DNA of 64,000 bases from Paraconiothyrium sp. Pb-2020. Taxonomy: Eukaryota > Ascomycota > Dothideomycetes > Pleosporales > Didymosphaeriaceae. A program made the translations under genes and the position numbers. The stretch spans positions 2,108,001-2,172,000 of the forward strand of contig JAJUBI010000006.1 of assembly GCA_022419385.1 (NCBI GenBank). Reading direction: 5' to 3'. Positions 34,501 to 45,082 of this stretch are shown here, piece after piece; position 1 is the first letter of the stretch, and every line of letters starts with the position of its first letter. The notes under the pieces were generated by a model. The model made no database searches and had not been told where the DNA came from. It worked only from the letters and a program-made list of their open reading frames with translations.

Positions 34501-35010
34501 CAGTTGTTATCCCACACGTGCTTCAACAGGCGAGCCCTTGCACCATGCTGGATCGGTTCACGAGCCAGAAAGAGGATAGTAGCCGTCAAGGAAGCCCTCC
34601 GATACGAAAGCGAGCAGAGCTAGAAAAGACCCACACACAAGCGTTCAGCACCAAGATCAGCATGTACAGTCGCGTTATTGAACAGCGTGCTCTAACACTT
34701 GTTTGTGCGTAGACCTAATAATTAGCTAAGAATGGAAGGCCCGCCTCTTATTGAAGGAGCGTTGTGATGAGGCATGCGTGGGGGGCACCCTGTAGCTATC
34801 GACCGCCTCACTTCATTCCCTCTCTGTCTACGTGTCAAAGCCCACAGTCCAACAACGTTTCGTGAAGCCTTCCATAGAGCTGCACCCATGTCGCTTTGAT
34901 TAGTGGGAAGCCGGAAATAACGCCAGGAACCAAAGTAGTTAAGTAGGGACAGTCGTATATAATGTGAGTGTAAAAGTCCGACTTTACGTCCCGACGTTTC
35001 GGTATTGATA
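31581..35010. other. Gene-poor stretch
   Basis: About 3.4 kb without a recognisable gene. A 271-codon minus frame (32960-32145) lacks family character and is overlapped by open frames on the other strand. A short minus frame near 31891-31755 (45 codons, from an ATG) is weakly protein-like. One small tandem repeat lies at 33034-33074. Some sequence could be decayed coding DNA, but nothing firm can be claimed. Confidence 0.45.
33034..33074. repeat. 14-bp tandem repeat, about 2.9 copies
   Basis: The unit catggtgaagcgat occurs at 33034-33047 and 33048-33061, then 13 of 14 bases again at 33062-33074. All copies are exact over the shared length. It is a small minisatellite in a gene-poor region and may vary between strains. 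Confidence 0.85.
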
Positions 35011-35337
35011 TCATGATTTGAAAAGCTCGTTGCGATTAGGAACCAGCACAACAACTAAAAGTTGCCAAGGCTCTGTTGTAACAGGATGCATTCGAGTACC
35101 CCGCCAAACGACTGTCGGCGGCCAATCCAGGAGAGGCTCGGGAGTGTATGTTGCGACGCTTGTGGGTGTGCCTGGAAGGAGATGAGTTTCCTGAAATGGG
35201 ACCTCGTGCATGACCATCTTTTCGACTGCTGCAGGTGCGGCGGAGTGGCAACTTGTAGCCTCGATCTCAGGGTATGCAGACCCTGTTGAATGAGGGAGTT
35301 GCCCCTTGGCCATCGTGTCCATTCGGAACAATGGCAT
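35011..35337 (-). CDS. Small hypothetical protein, 108 aa
   Basis: An ATG-started minus frame with a protein-like, Pro/Thr-rich middle and a hydrophobic stretch near the end (WQLLVVVLVPNRNE). A second ATG nine codons in (MAKGQLPHSTGSAY) could be the true start. There is no known domain, signal peptide or neighbour relationship. It overlaps less plausible frames on both strands. It is retained because the sequence does not look compositional, with low confidence. Confidence 0.3.
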   Translation of the reverse strand: MPLFRMDTMAKGQLPHSTGSAYPEIEATSCHSAAPAAVEKMVMHEVPFQETHLLPGTPTSVATYTPEPLLDWPPTVVWRGTRMHPVTTEPWQLLVVVLVPNRNELFKS

Positions 35338-38053
35338 ATCCCATCTAGGCCGGCAGGTCTGCTAACGCTTGGGCGTCTTATACATGGATTAGCATTGCGT
35401 ATGCAAGATCTGGCCTGACGGTCGAATGCTAACAGGCTCGGTTGCGGGGGTCTTGTCACCGATATGAGCTGTCACGTCAAACCTATAGCGGTGAAACTGA
35501 TCGCCGAGCAATGGATGTTGGCTGCACGACCAGATCAGATGGGTTCGAAACACAAGCTGAAGGCATCTTCCTCACGTTAGTAATGGCTCCGCTGCCAATG
35601 TGGGTGGCGCTTGCAAAGAAGCCTCGTGGATCTGACACTGTACTCGGATGTAGTCTTGTGCGTGGGCAAGGATGGCGGACCTGACAGGTGGGTGTGGGAG
35701 ACACGATCTATTTCGGGAAGCGCATGATGGAAAAGGGCTGGGGTGGAGAGACGGCGCCACAGCTAGTAGGGAGCGAGAAACAGCGCGGGTAGGGGGAGCT
35801 GGGATCTGAAAGAGAATGCGAGATGGCGGACTAGTCTCGACCAGGGCATGGCGTCTGCAGTTCGGATCGAGGGGAGCTTCAGCCGTGGTATTGGGTCGCC
35901 GTTGGAGAGCACAAGAGCTGCACGGCGTGCCCAAGAGAGGTGGATGAGTGGTTTCCGGCAGGGAATGGTCCGGGGCGTGTGGTGAGGGCTGTCGCGGGAG
36001 CAGAGGGTGACGGAATGATGAGAGAGTGGCTGCGGGGCTAGTGTTTGATAACCCTTCCGAGCAGAGAAGCCGTGAACAGGATGCGAACAGGGCCAGGCCA
36101 GGCTGCAGGTCGCCCGGGCAGGACGCCGCAGTGAAGCGAACAGGAACGCATGCCCCGCGAAGGTGTAGCGGCGGCGAGCAGCCAGTGGGAGCAGGGGCAT
36201 GGCTATCCGAGAGCGTGGGCAGGGCGGCGGGCGGCGGCGGTGATTGGGTCGCTACGGCCAATTCGGAGAAGTAATGGCATTTGTCGTGTCGGCACAGATA
36301 TCTGCGCAGCCGGTGCGTACGGGGGGGCGGGCCTCGGCGGCGGGATCGCCCTGGACCTGCCAGAGGCGGCTGTCGGCGACCTCCCTGGCGCGGCGAGCGG
36401 ATGCAGCTGGACGGTGAGGACGGCGGTGCGGAGCGGTGCAGCTGCAGACGCAGACGGAGGTGCGGGGGAGTGAGGCGGTCGCGAGGAGGAGGCGCGCCCG
36501 TCGCCACTGCCACTGCCACTGCCACCGCGGCGAGACGTGACGAGGAAGGAGCGACGCAGGTACGGCGCGCGCCCGGCGACGCTCTGCTGCTCGTTGCGGG
36601 CACCGTCTGGGCGGATGAGATGGTTCCCAGCCGGGCGGGTCGCGCGCCCCAACGCGGCCTTGGGGAGATTCATGGCCGCCCGCACGCTCCCGCCAGCTTT
36701 CCGCGCTGACAGGCCAGGGTCCGCCACACACCGCAACGCGCTAGCAGCAGCGCGGTGAATGTCCACCACCCAACTAGCCACCTCCGGGCGCTGCCAGAGG
36801 ACGCCCCTTCTGCAATTACCTAAACGCCCCCCGCCCCACTCGCCAGGCGCCGTGTCCCGAGAAGAAGCAGCCCGCTGCCGTCGATGCCGTCGCCCGCGCG
36901 ACCCTCTGCGTGCTTCTCCACGTGTGTCTGCCGTCCGGCCCTACTCGCGCTGAAGAGGGCTTGCTACGCACCGTGTACAGCGCAGCAGTCTCTGCCACCC
37001 AGGGAGGCGCTTTGCGCAATAGCGAGCCTCCACTCCGCCTGCGAGATCCACACCAGCATGTCGTGCCCGGCCCCTCCACGCGTCTGGACGCATCTGCCTG
37101 GGTCTCATTCGCCTCCCCTCTGGGTGACACCCAGCCTTTCCTGCAATCTGTCGGCCACAGCTCTCGGCCTCCTCCAGAGCCACCTGCAAACGCCAGCGCC
37201 GCCGCGCTTCTTCCAAATCGGCCGGAGATAATACATCTCTTGCGCCTGCGCCGCGCACTGAGCACTGCGCTGCTGCTCCCAATGTGACGCGACTAGCGTC
37301 GACATGGCCCTCAACCCCCACACGATGCAACTTGAGACCAATCCTGGCGCAGCCACCAAGCCTGCTCACTCGACTGGACCACGCCGCCGTCCCGTCTCCG
37401 ATCAGGGATCAAGATGCCGTGGGCACACGCTGAGATGCCAACCCTGTCGAGCCCGGTCCCGCTCGCGCGCTTGTCCCATCCTCCCATCTGCACATGCACA
37501 CTGATGGCACTCTGCTCATACCATGCACATGGCAGGGGTCCCTTTCACAATTACATGCCCTCCTAGCACACGCCAAAACACCTGCTTCATGCCAAGCATC
37601 GCTGTGCCCTCTTTTCATCACTCCGTGGCTGCATGGCGAAAGCTCACCCTGTTCTGCATCACTCTCGTCTCCATCTCCCGCTAGCCTATCCGATCTAGCC
37701 TGCTCGGTGTCCTCCAAAAGCACCGTCATCCTTGCTCCTCGCGGGATGCATGCTACAGCCTTCGATTCGCACATCTGTGTATATGTATACCCCCATACTC
37801 ACCTCCAACCACAAGCCGTGTTACTCGATATATTCTCCAACCCCCAGCTAATCATCATATACCTCCCACGCCATACATCTCACTCCGCCTCTTGTATACA
37901 TCTCTCGCTTCCTACTCCACTGATACATACATACCCGTTCTTCGGCTCAGTCCTGTTGCAACAGTCTCTTCGCTCCTCAACTATCCAACCGTCTCGTGGG
38001 CATAGCCTTTGGGCGTCCGCTTGGTCCCGCTAGTACGGACTTGTTCATCAGCA
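35338..38053. promoter_or_regulatory. Long GC-rich upstream region of the C2H2 factor
   Basis: About 2.7 kb ahead of the zinc-finger gene. From 35.6 to 37.4 kb it is GC-rich with simple CCACTG-type repeats near 36.50-36.52 kb and long open frames on both strands, which I read as composition. From 37.5 to 38.0 kb it turns CT-rich, typical of a fungal core promoter and 5' leader. It contains several upstream ATGs, one heading a frame (about 37494-38033) that stops about 20 bp before the main ATG. Whether these lie in the transcript cannot be told from sequence. Confidence 0.45.
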
Positions 38054-39621
38054 ATGGCAGCCGTCGTTGCAGCCCACCATCCAGGACTGTGGCAACACCG
38101 ATCGGACCAACACCTCCATTTCCCCAACATGAATATGTCCGACTTCGCCTCATCATACGACGACACGCAAAGGAGTGTCACAAACCCGCCCGTCTCGAGA
38201 CCTTTCCAGGCGCCATCTTCTCAGTTGAGCATGCACGGTCTGCCCATGTTCTCCGCGCAGCCCATGACCAGCTCCGTTCCCTACCAATCTGGAGCGTTCG
38301 CTTTCGATTCAATGACAACCAACCCTTACAACATGCAGCAAGCCTACCCTTTGAATTACTCAACCGCAATGACGCACAACGTATCCTACCATGGAACGTC
38401 GGACATCCAGCCTATGCCTCTTGTACGAACCGCAAGGAACGGCTTCACGAGCCTTGGTAGCCCTGCGGTGAAGTCAGAAAGCACCTCGCCCGTTCAGTCA
38501 CATCATGGCATGAACGACTTGTCTTACAACCAAGATCATAAACGCTCAACGTCGGAACCATCAGAGGGCAGTGGCGGCAACTTTGCAACCGATGTGGATA
38601 CCCTGATGAAGGCCATTCAAGCAAAACAATCAACCGCGCCCAGCAGAGACCCTGCCAAGGTGAGTGACTACGCAGGCATGAAGAGCTCAGCGTCTAAAGA
38701 AAAACGACAGGAGGATGGGAGCAGACCTGCCCGAAGGGCAGCAAAACGATATGTGTGCACAATCCCAGAATGTGGCAAAGCGTTCTACCAGAAGACCCAT
38801 CTGGATATTCATCGCCGAGCACACACTGGAGATAAGCCTTTCGTAAGACCTCCGCAAGGACCTGCAGAGCATTGCTGACAACCATAGGATTGTAAAACCT
38901 GCGGCCAGTCGTTCTCGCAGCTTGGCAACTTGAAGGTAGGCTTTTAAGGACATTGTTGTAGCAAGATGCTAATGATGGCAGACTCACGAAAGGCGCCACA
39001 CGGGAGAGCGTCCCTACACCTGCGAAATATGCGGCAAATCGTTTGCTCAGAGGGGCAATGTTCGGGCTCACAAGATTGTGCACCAGCAGATCAAACCATT
39101 TACTTGCAAACTGGATCAATGTGGGAAGCAGTTCACACAATTGGGCAATCTAAAGGTATGCAGCTTAGTCTTCTGACGCGTATGCAATATCTGACGGCTT
39201 CAAGTCCCACCAGAACAAATTCCACGCTCCTGCCTTACGCTTCCTTACTCAGAAGTTCGCTTGCATCAACCCCGGCGACAAAGTGCAGCAAGAGGATAAG
39301 GAACTGTGGGAGTACTTCGCGTCTCTCTACAAGAACTCGAACAAGGGCATCAAGGGCCGAGGAAAGGACCGGAGGATCACCACCGCGCCTTCAGCAGCTG
39401 GAAGCTCGTCATCATACAACGGTCTCTCGGCCGATACGAGCCGCGAGTACAACAGCTACCAGCACTCCGGTAGTGAGCGCAGCAGTCGCTGCTCATCCAC
39501 CATTTCCGAACCCGCCGTGAAAGTAGACACTGGCTACAATTTCAACACTCCCCTGCACTCGGGATACCAGCAACAGAGCGTTTACGATGATTCTGCGTTC
39601 CCCGAGCGCAGGCTCTACTAG
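38054..39621 (+). CDS. C2H2 zinc-finger transcription factor, Azf1-like, 475 aa
   Basis: Four exons: 38054..38842, 38888..38935, 38982..39155 and 39205..39621. All introns are phase 0 and 45-49 nt. Four tandem C2H2 fingers occupy residues about 233-344: YVCTIPECGKAF..., CKTCGQSFSQLGN..., YTCEICGKSFAQRGN..., and FTCKLDQCGKQFTQLGN.... Linkers are of the TGEKP/TGERPY type, so the block should bind DNA in the nucleus. The long N-terminal part is Ser/Gln/Pro-rich and the tail is low-complexity, as in yeast Azf1 and related filamentous-fungus regulators. Exon 2 (48 nt) codes for half a finger, and introns 2 and 3 cut fingers 2 and 4 at the same point (after LGNLK). The gene stands alone, with more than 2.5 kb clear on each side. 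Targets unknown. Confidence 0.88.
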
Positions 39622-42600
39622 AGGTGGCGTCTCCAGGCACTGGGACGGACTCACGAACGAACATGTGTAAATGAAGAAGACTGCACCGTGCGTACTTTAG
39701 GTCGGGGAGTTTGGAGGCGAGGCATGATACCCAACCTGGAGCGGGAACAGGACGAGCCCAGGGGCTTTCATATTCTTTCATTCCAAGACTTGAGCGATGA
39801 CTATCATGACTATCATCAACATGATTAGAGGCAGCCGTTCACTCACTCCTGCAGTATACGCAGGCCAATTTTGTACCTATGTCACGTACATGCTGTATCA
39901 CGAGGCTGGCAGGCGCGCCGGCCGCAGATAGCCTCTTAGCTCACGTGGACCATGACGGTCGGGTTGCGTGGATGAAAATTTTTCATTCGCCTTACTGTAT
40001 GCTCTCGCCGCTCCCACACCAGTGCGTATTGCGACTCGATGCAGATGCCGGCCCCTCGTCAGCAACGGGCTGCGGTTATTCCCGCAAAAGCCAAAGTATC
40101 GTCTAGATTCGTGCCCCTCTAAAGCTGCGCCAACACTCGCTGGGAGCCAATGGATTAGCGAAAGTGAGAAGTCATTTCGTAGCAGTCATGTATCTGAGCA
40201 CGTATGTTGGAGGGATGTCCCTGCTTGCGCTTCACCGCTGGGCTACTAATAGGTGCATATCGGCTAACTCTCGCAGCAAAAGGCTCACCCGAGCAGATGC
40301 GTGTGCAATACGTGCGAAGCAACAAGTCCTCGGAGTCGCCTGACCGGCTGCCATCCAGGAGCTCCTTGTCCGGAGTCTGCCAGCACGATGCTTCTTATCA
40401 GGAACGCGAATGCGCAATATCATTATCATAGCGTCAGAGGCCTGACTATGTGACGTGGGGAGACGGAGATACTCGTGACTCGAGTGCGATGTGCTAGCGT
40501 ACATGGCAGTGAGTGGTGTCTACACGGACCCGCGGTTCTGGCGTCCAAAGGCCCGATTGCGGGTTGCTAGCTATGGGGATGCGACGGACACCCGCGCCTA
40601 GCTGCTCTGAACGTGAGCGTGTATCTGATCACGCACATGAACCGCGGTGTTCGAGCAGCGACGTGGCGGCTGCCCGCGGCCACCAGAGGCATCCCGCGCG
40701 ACGCTGCCCATCCCACTCCGCTCGTCCCAATGCAGCCTATCACCGCCTCACCCAGACACACGCATCTCCGTCCTGGCCCCAAGTCGCTCGTCACAGCTTA
40801 CCCGTTGATGTGTGACGTGGTAGTTGCCACTGCGAAGTTATCGATATTGTCCTTGAGCGGAGACATCAGAGGGGAGGCGCGCTTCATTTCACGGAGATCG
40901 GCAGCGCACGTGGGCGGACTGGGATGCCGCTGGGGTCCGGACACGGACACGCAGATCATCCGGGTACAGTGCAAAGCGTTTGGGAAAGCAATCTGTAGAA
41001 TGGGATGTGCAAGAGGGTGTTAGTTTAGAGATGGTATCGAGAAGATACGAGAGGACTTCTCCGTCGAGAGAGGGAATCTTGATGGCTCGCCTCTGTTCAT
41101 GCTGTTACAGCACAAGGTTTGCAAAGACAGACGAGCGACACGATGGTTTCAAGACACTGATAAGGATAGATCGACCAGCCATGCGGATGCAGTTTCTTCA
41201 ACGCTTCACTGGCAGATACCGCTCGGGGTGCATACGTTGTGATCGCCACTGTTAGCGTCGATCAGATGGGACATGGCCCACTTTTCCGTCGGGGCAGCCC
41301 ATGACGTACAAACCTGGGAAGGTGCCGTCGAGAAGCAGAATCGCGTCGGTTCGTGATGTTATGAAGGAGCTTCGTAGCTTCAAGATGCGCCAACATGCCG
41401 AGTGTACCGTACCCGCCATCCTTCCAGACCTTTCGAGCACGTAAACAGCAGGTACATGCGTGCATTGACGCGCTGTGAGCAACGAATCCTCCGAGCGCAC
41501 ACCGTTTACGCATACCAACCTTCTGTGAAGCACGTGCGGTTACATTCAGTTGGGACGCACGTTGCCAGACCCATTGCTGGTCCTTCCTAACCTGGACTTC
41601 GGCATCAGCCATCTTCATCTCTCCGGTCTTGTCGGCGGCAGCTTTGGTCCCGACGCTGCAGCGATGGATTCCTGAGGATTGACCTCACGCATGGTCGGAA
41701 CGTCCATCATGCACCCCGCGCGTCCATCCGAAAACACTCACCGCCAGGCAAATCCTGACACCATACATCCCATCTCGAACGCCTACCGCGCAACACGTTC
41801 CTTTCAAAGCATTGACAACATGAACCCCTTTCCTAGCCTTTGCCATCCCACTGTGGTTGAAGCCCGATCTCGACTGCAATTGCCCAAACCTACCCATGTG
41901 CTTAGCCCCCACCAATACTTAATTTACCCATGCCATTGGCAGATCCTATTTTAGGAGACTAGCATTGGACACGCGCACGTGTGTTGGTCGCCGAGCATCT
42001 CTGTTCGCTGTGCACACAGTCGGCATAGTGTAGGAGTCGCATGAGGGCTCGGATCCGAGGAGTGTTCCTATCGACTGCCAAAGGCGGTGTGGGCGAGCGA
42101 AGATACGAGGTCGGAAGGAGCCCGCACTACAGACTGGGGCTCCTGGGCGTGTGTTTCAAGGCCGAGAGGAGCCATGTAATGCCTCAACCTCGACATGCTG
42201 CGAGTCTGTGTGGTTTGGGAAGTCGCTAACTAGCGGTAAAGAAGACGTCGAAGACGAACAGTCGGGCCTTCGCAGGGCGGCGATGCTGCAAAGTATTCCG
42301 GGGACGTCGAATACGGACATTTCTCCACCAACAGGTCTATGGCGTCGCCGCCACGCTGAGTGTGAACCTGGTTACTGGGTCCATCTCGTCCTCTGTATCC
42401 ACGATTCATCGAATCGCAGCACGCGCGTGCGCAACCCCAGAACGTGAACGTCCTTCTGTACGACATTGTTTCCAGCATCTCGGTATTGTTCGCTCTGGAA
42501 TCTGTATGCCGAGCAAGCCCAGCTGAGGACCTTCTGCACCGCCGTACTACACGCCTCCATCGTCGGCGCTGCCGTCACCATCACCGTGCAGCCTTCATAC

Positions 42601-45082
42601 CATGTAAGAGAGTAAGGCGTCTCGCCGCCGTGCAACACACCGAGCCTTTCCACCGGAGTCATAGCACAATCCACCAACTCGGGTTTTCCGCTTTTCCAAT
42701 CACACCGACGAAGCCTTCCCCGCAGAGCATCACGATAACTGTGTGCGTACCACCTCCACTATCGTAGTTCCACAGTCGCACTATGACGCCCGAACCGCCT
42801 CCCTGGGATACCATTCTAATGCTATGGCGTCCCAGATTCCGATCGCGGTTCCAAAGCCTTGGCAAGCAGGACACCACGATGCCGCATCGAAAGCACCCTG
42901 CAGCTTGTTACATTGCAGCTGTGATTAGGGAGGGATTGCGGGATGGTGGGAGCCAGGGCTTAGACGCTGTGCTCCCCATGCTAACGTACGGACTCGATCG
43001 GTCACTCGATCGCAAGTTGCTGTCTAAGGTGCGATATCGGGAAGGAGGGTTGGTTGAGCCCGGGTTCGATGCAGGCATGTCTATAAAGGTATTGTCTGGC
43101 AGCCGTGGGCCTAAGTGTTGAAGAAATGGTTGCGGGAGAGGGGGCGACTCGACGCTCTGTATGCAAGAGATCGAGTATTGCCGCGATGGGTACAGGCATG
43201 TGAACTTGTCACTAACTTGTATGGGTGTACGGATGGCAGGTGCGTGACCTTGAACCTACGTGGTTCCTACGTCTTGTCAAGTACAGTGCTCCCAAGATGG
43301 GTGTTGTGCATGTTGTTTAGGTACGAGGTTCTGCTTGTGCTTCACGATAATGTGCCAATTACATCCAGCCTTGAGCTCTGTGACTGTCATATTCCAGAAG
43401 ACATTCCAAAACACTGTCAACAGTCATTTTACCTGCTTCAGTAATATTAGTCCAAAAATCCGCGAAGTCCAACTGTTCAACGCTGATCTCACTACAGCCC
43501 AACACCATAGGCTAAAACTTCCGCTACCTTTCTTCCAAAAGATCATACCTCACGCCACAATCCTCACCTTCACTATACGCCACAGATACTTTGGCGCACT
43601 CTTGCCCAATCTGCTCTCACGGTCCAACCCACGCCTTCCCGTCCTTCAATCGGCCCGAATGCCCCCAAACAAATCCACGCTGACTCGAATCCAACACGCA
43701 AACCTCCGACCTTCGTCTACCGGCCCGAAACCTAGCTCTCACCCGCCCGCGCGCGTTCGTCCCGGATAAATGCGCCCTGGAAACCTTATCGCGACATCAG
43801 CACCGCGGTCTCCCCACGCGCTTCCCATCCACTTCTGCTCACTAGGAGACACGTGGGCCAGAGCCCTTACGTCACAGAAAGACGCCCACGGACATTGCGC
43901 TTCTGCCCTAAATGTTGCGACTGAGGGAGGTCGGCGAACTGCGATGTTGATGTGGACAACTCGGCATGCAAGGGAGAGTAGCCACATGACCGGCGGCTAC
44001 ATAGTTTGACAAAAACTGTGCATGTGGATCGCATGGACGCCGACATGGTCGCTTAAGACTGCCTTTTTGGAGGGTGCCTGCATGCCGTTGGCGTTCTGCA
44101 CGATGCGTCGCTTATCTGGGTTTGGTTTGCGCTGCGCAGACGGGCTGAAGAGGCGTGCCCGGCATTTGTACGTTACGGGAGAGTTTCTAGTGGTGATAGA
44201 GCTCACAGATAGAGGAGCAGAGAGCGATAGCGATGACGAGACAGGTTTGTTGATAAGTAGTAACATGATGGATAGGAGCTATCTGGGAAATTGGAACGTA
44301 TGCGGTCTGTTGTGCAAGGTCATCTGGCATAAGCCACCGCGATGCCTTGCATGATCGTCAATCGCCGTACACCACAACTTGTTGAAACCATGACGAGTCT
44401 GCCTTTGGAATCCATAAACTCTTCAGTTAGCCCTAACGCGCCGGTGCGCTGGTCGAATGCGCTCCTCGGAGGCTAGCGATCTCCCACACCCAGCCGATGC
44501 CGTGATTGCGCCCACGTATTCGTAAGATCGAATCTCCTTGCGAAGCCACCATCGCATCTCCGTTTAAACTACCGGATACACTTAGCTGCAATAACCAGAT
44601 GAAGGCAAGGTCGTCAAGGGATGGCGATAACCGAGATCGCCGATCGATACATTACATGCAAAATGGCCGACTTAGATCAGAGTTCGTTTGCAATCAATAG
44701 GTGTAAATGGTTCATTGCGGTGTCAAAGGGAGCGCCACCATTGGTTGGTCTTCGTTTGAAGCATCAAGATCGGTCGCGAGTTTCCTGGGTGCTAAAGCGT
44801 TTCCGTTCTCTACTCAGTCGGTACAGCATAGGGTAACGCAAGTTGCGGAACGTCTACAATGTCTTGACTTCACAGTGCATTTCCGACTTCCCTATCGAGG
44901 GAGAGTATAGTCAGTCTTCTACGTGAAGTTAATGAGTGATACTAAACAGACAAAGGCGTTGGATACTGATAAAACAGAAATGCACGATACACGAAATTAA
45001 GGTCACAGAGCAGCTAGCTACTTGGATCAGACGTTCCTTCTATCATTTTCACCGACTCAAAGTATCATTACACCCTATTCTA
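39622..45082. other. Gene-poor stretch downstream of the C2H2 factor
   Basis: About 5.5 kb in which I recognise no gene. It starts with the presumed 3' UTR of the zinc-finger gene. Several 80-170 codon frames occur on both strands. A minus frame at 41618-41262 (from MKMADAEVQVRKDQQWVWQR) is the most protein-like and could be an exon or remnant, but nothing supports it beyond appearance. No repeat family, tRNA or transposon end was noticed. Confidence 0.45.

Noticed and set aside
35572..36603. 343-codon minus frame
   Set aside because: Pro/Ser/Arg/Ala-rich low-complexity translation in a GC-rich region where several frames are open at once.
37494..38033. 179-codon plus frame just before the C2H2 gene
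   Set aside because: CT-rich leader sequence with no family character; it may include upstream ATGs but not a protein gene.
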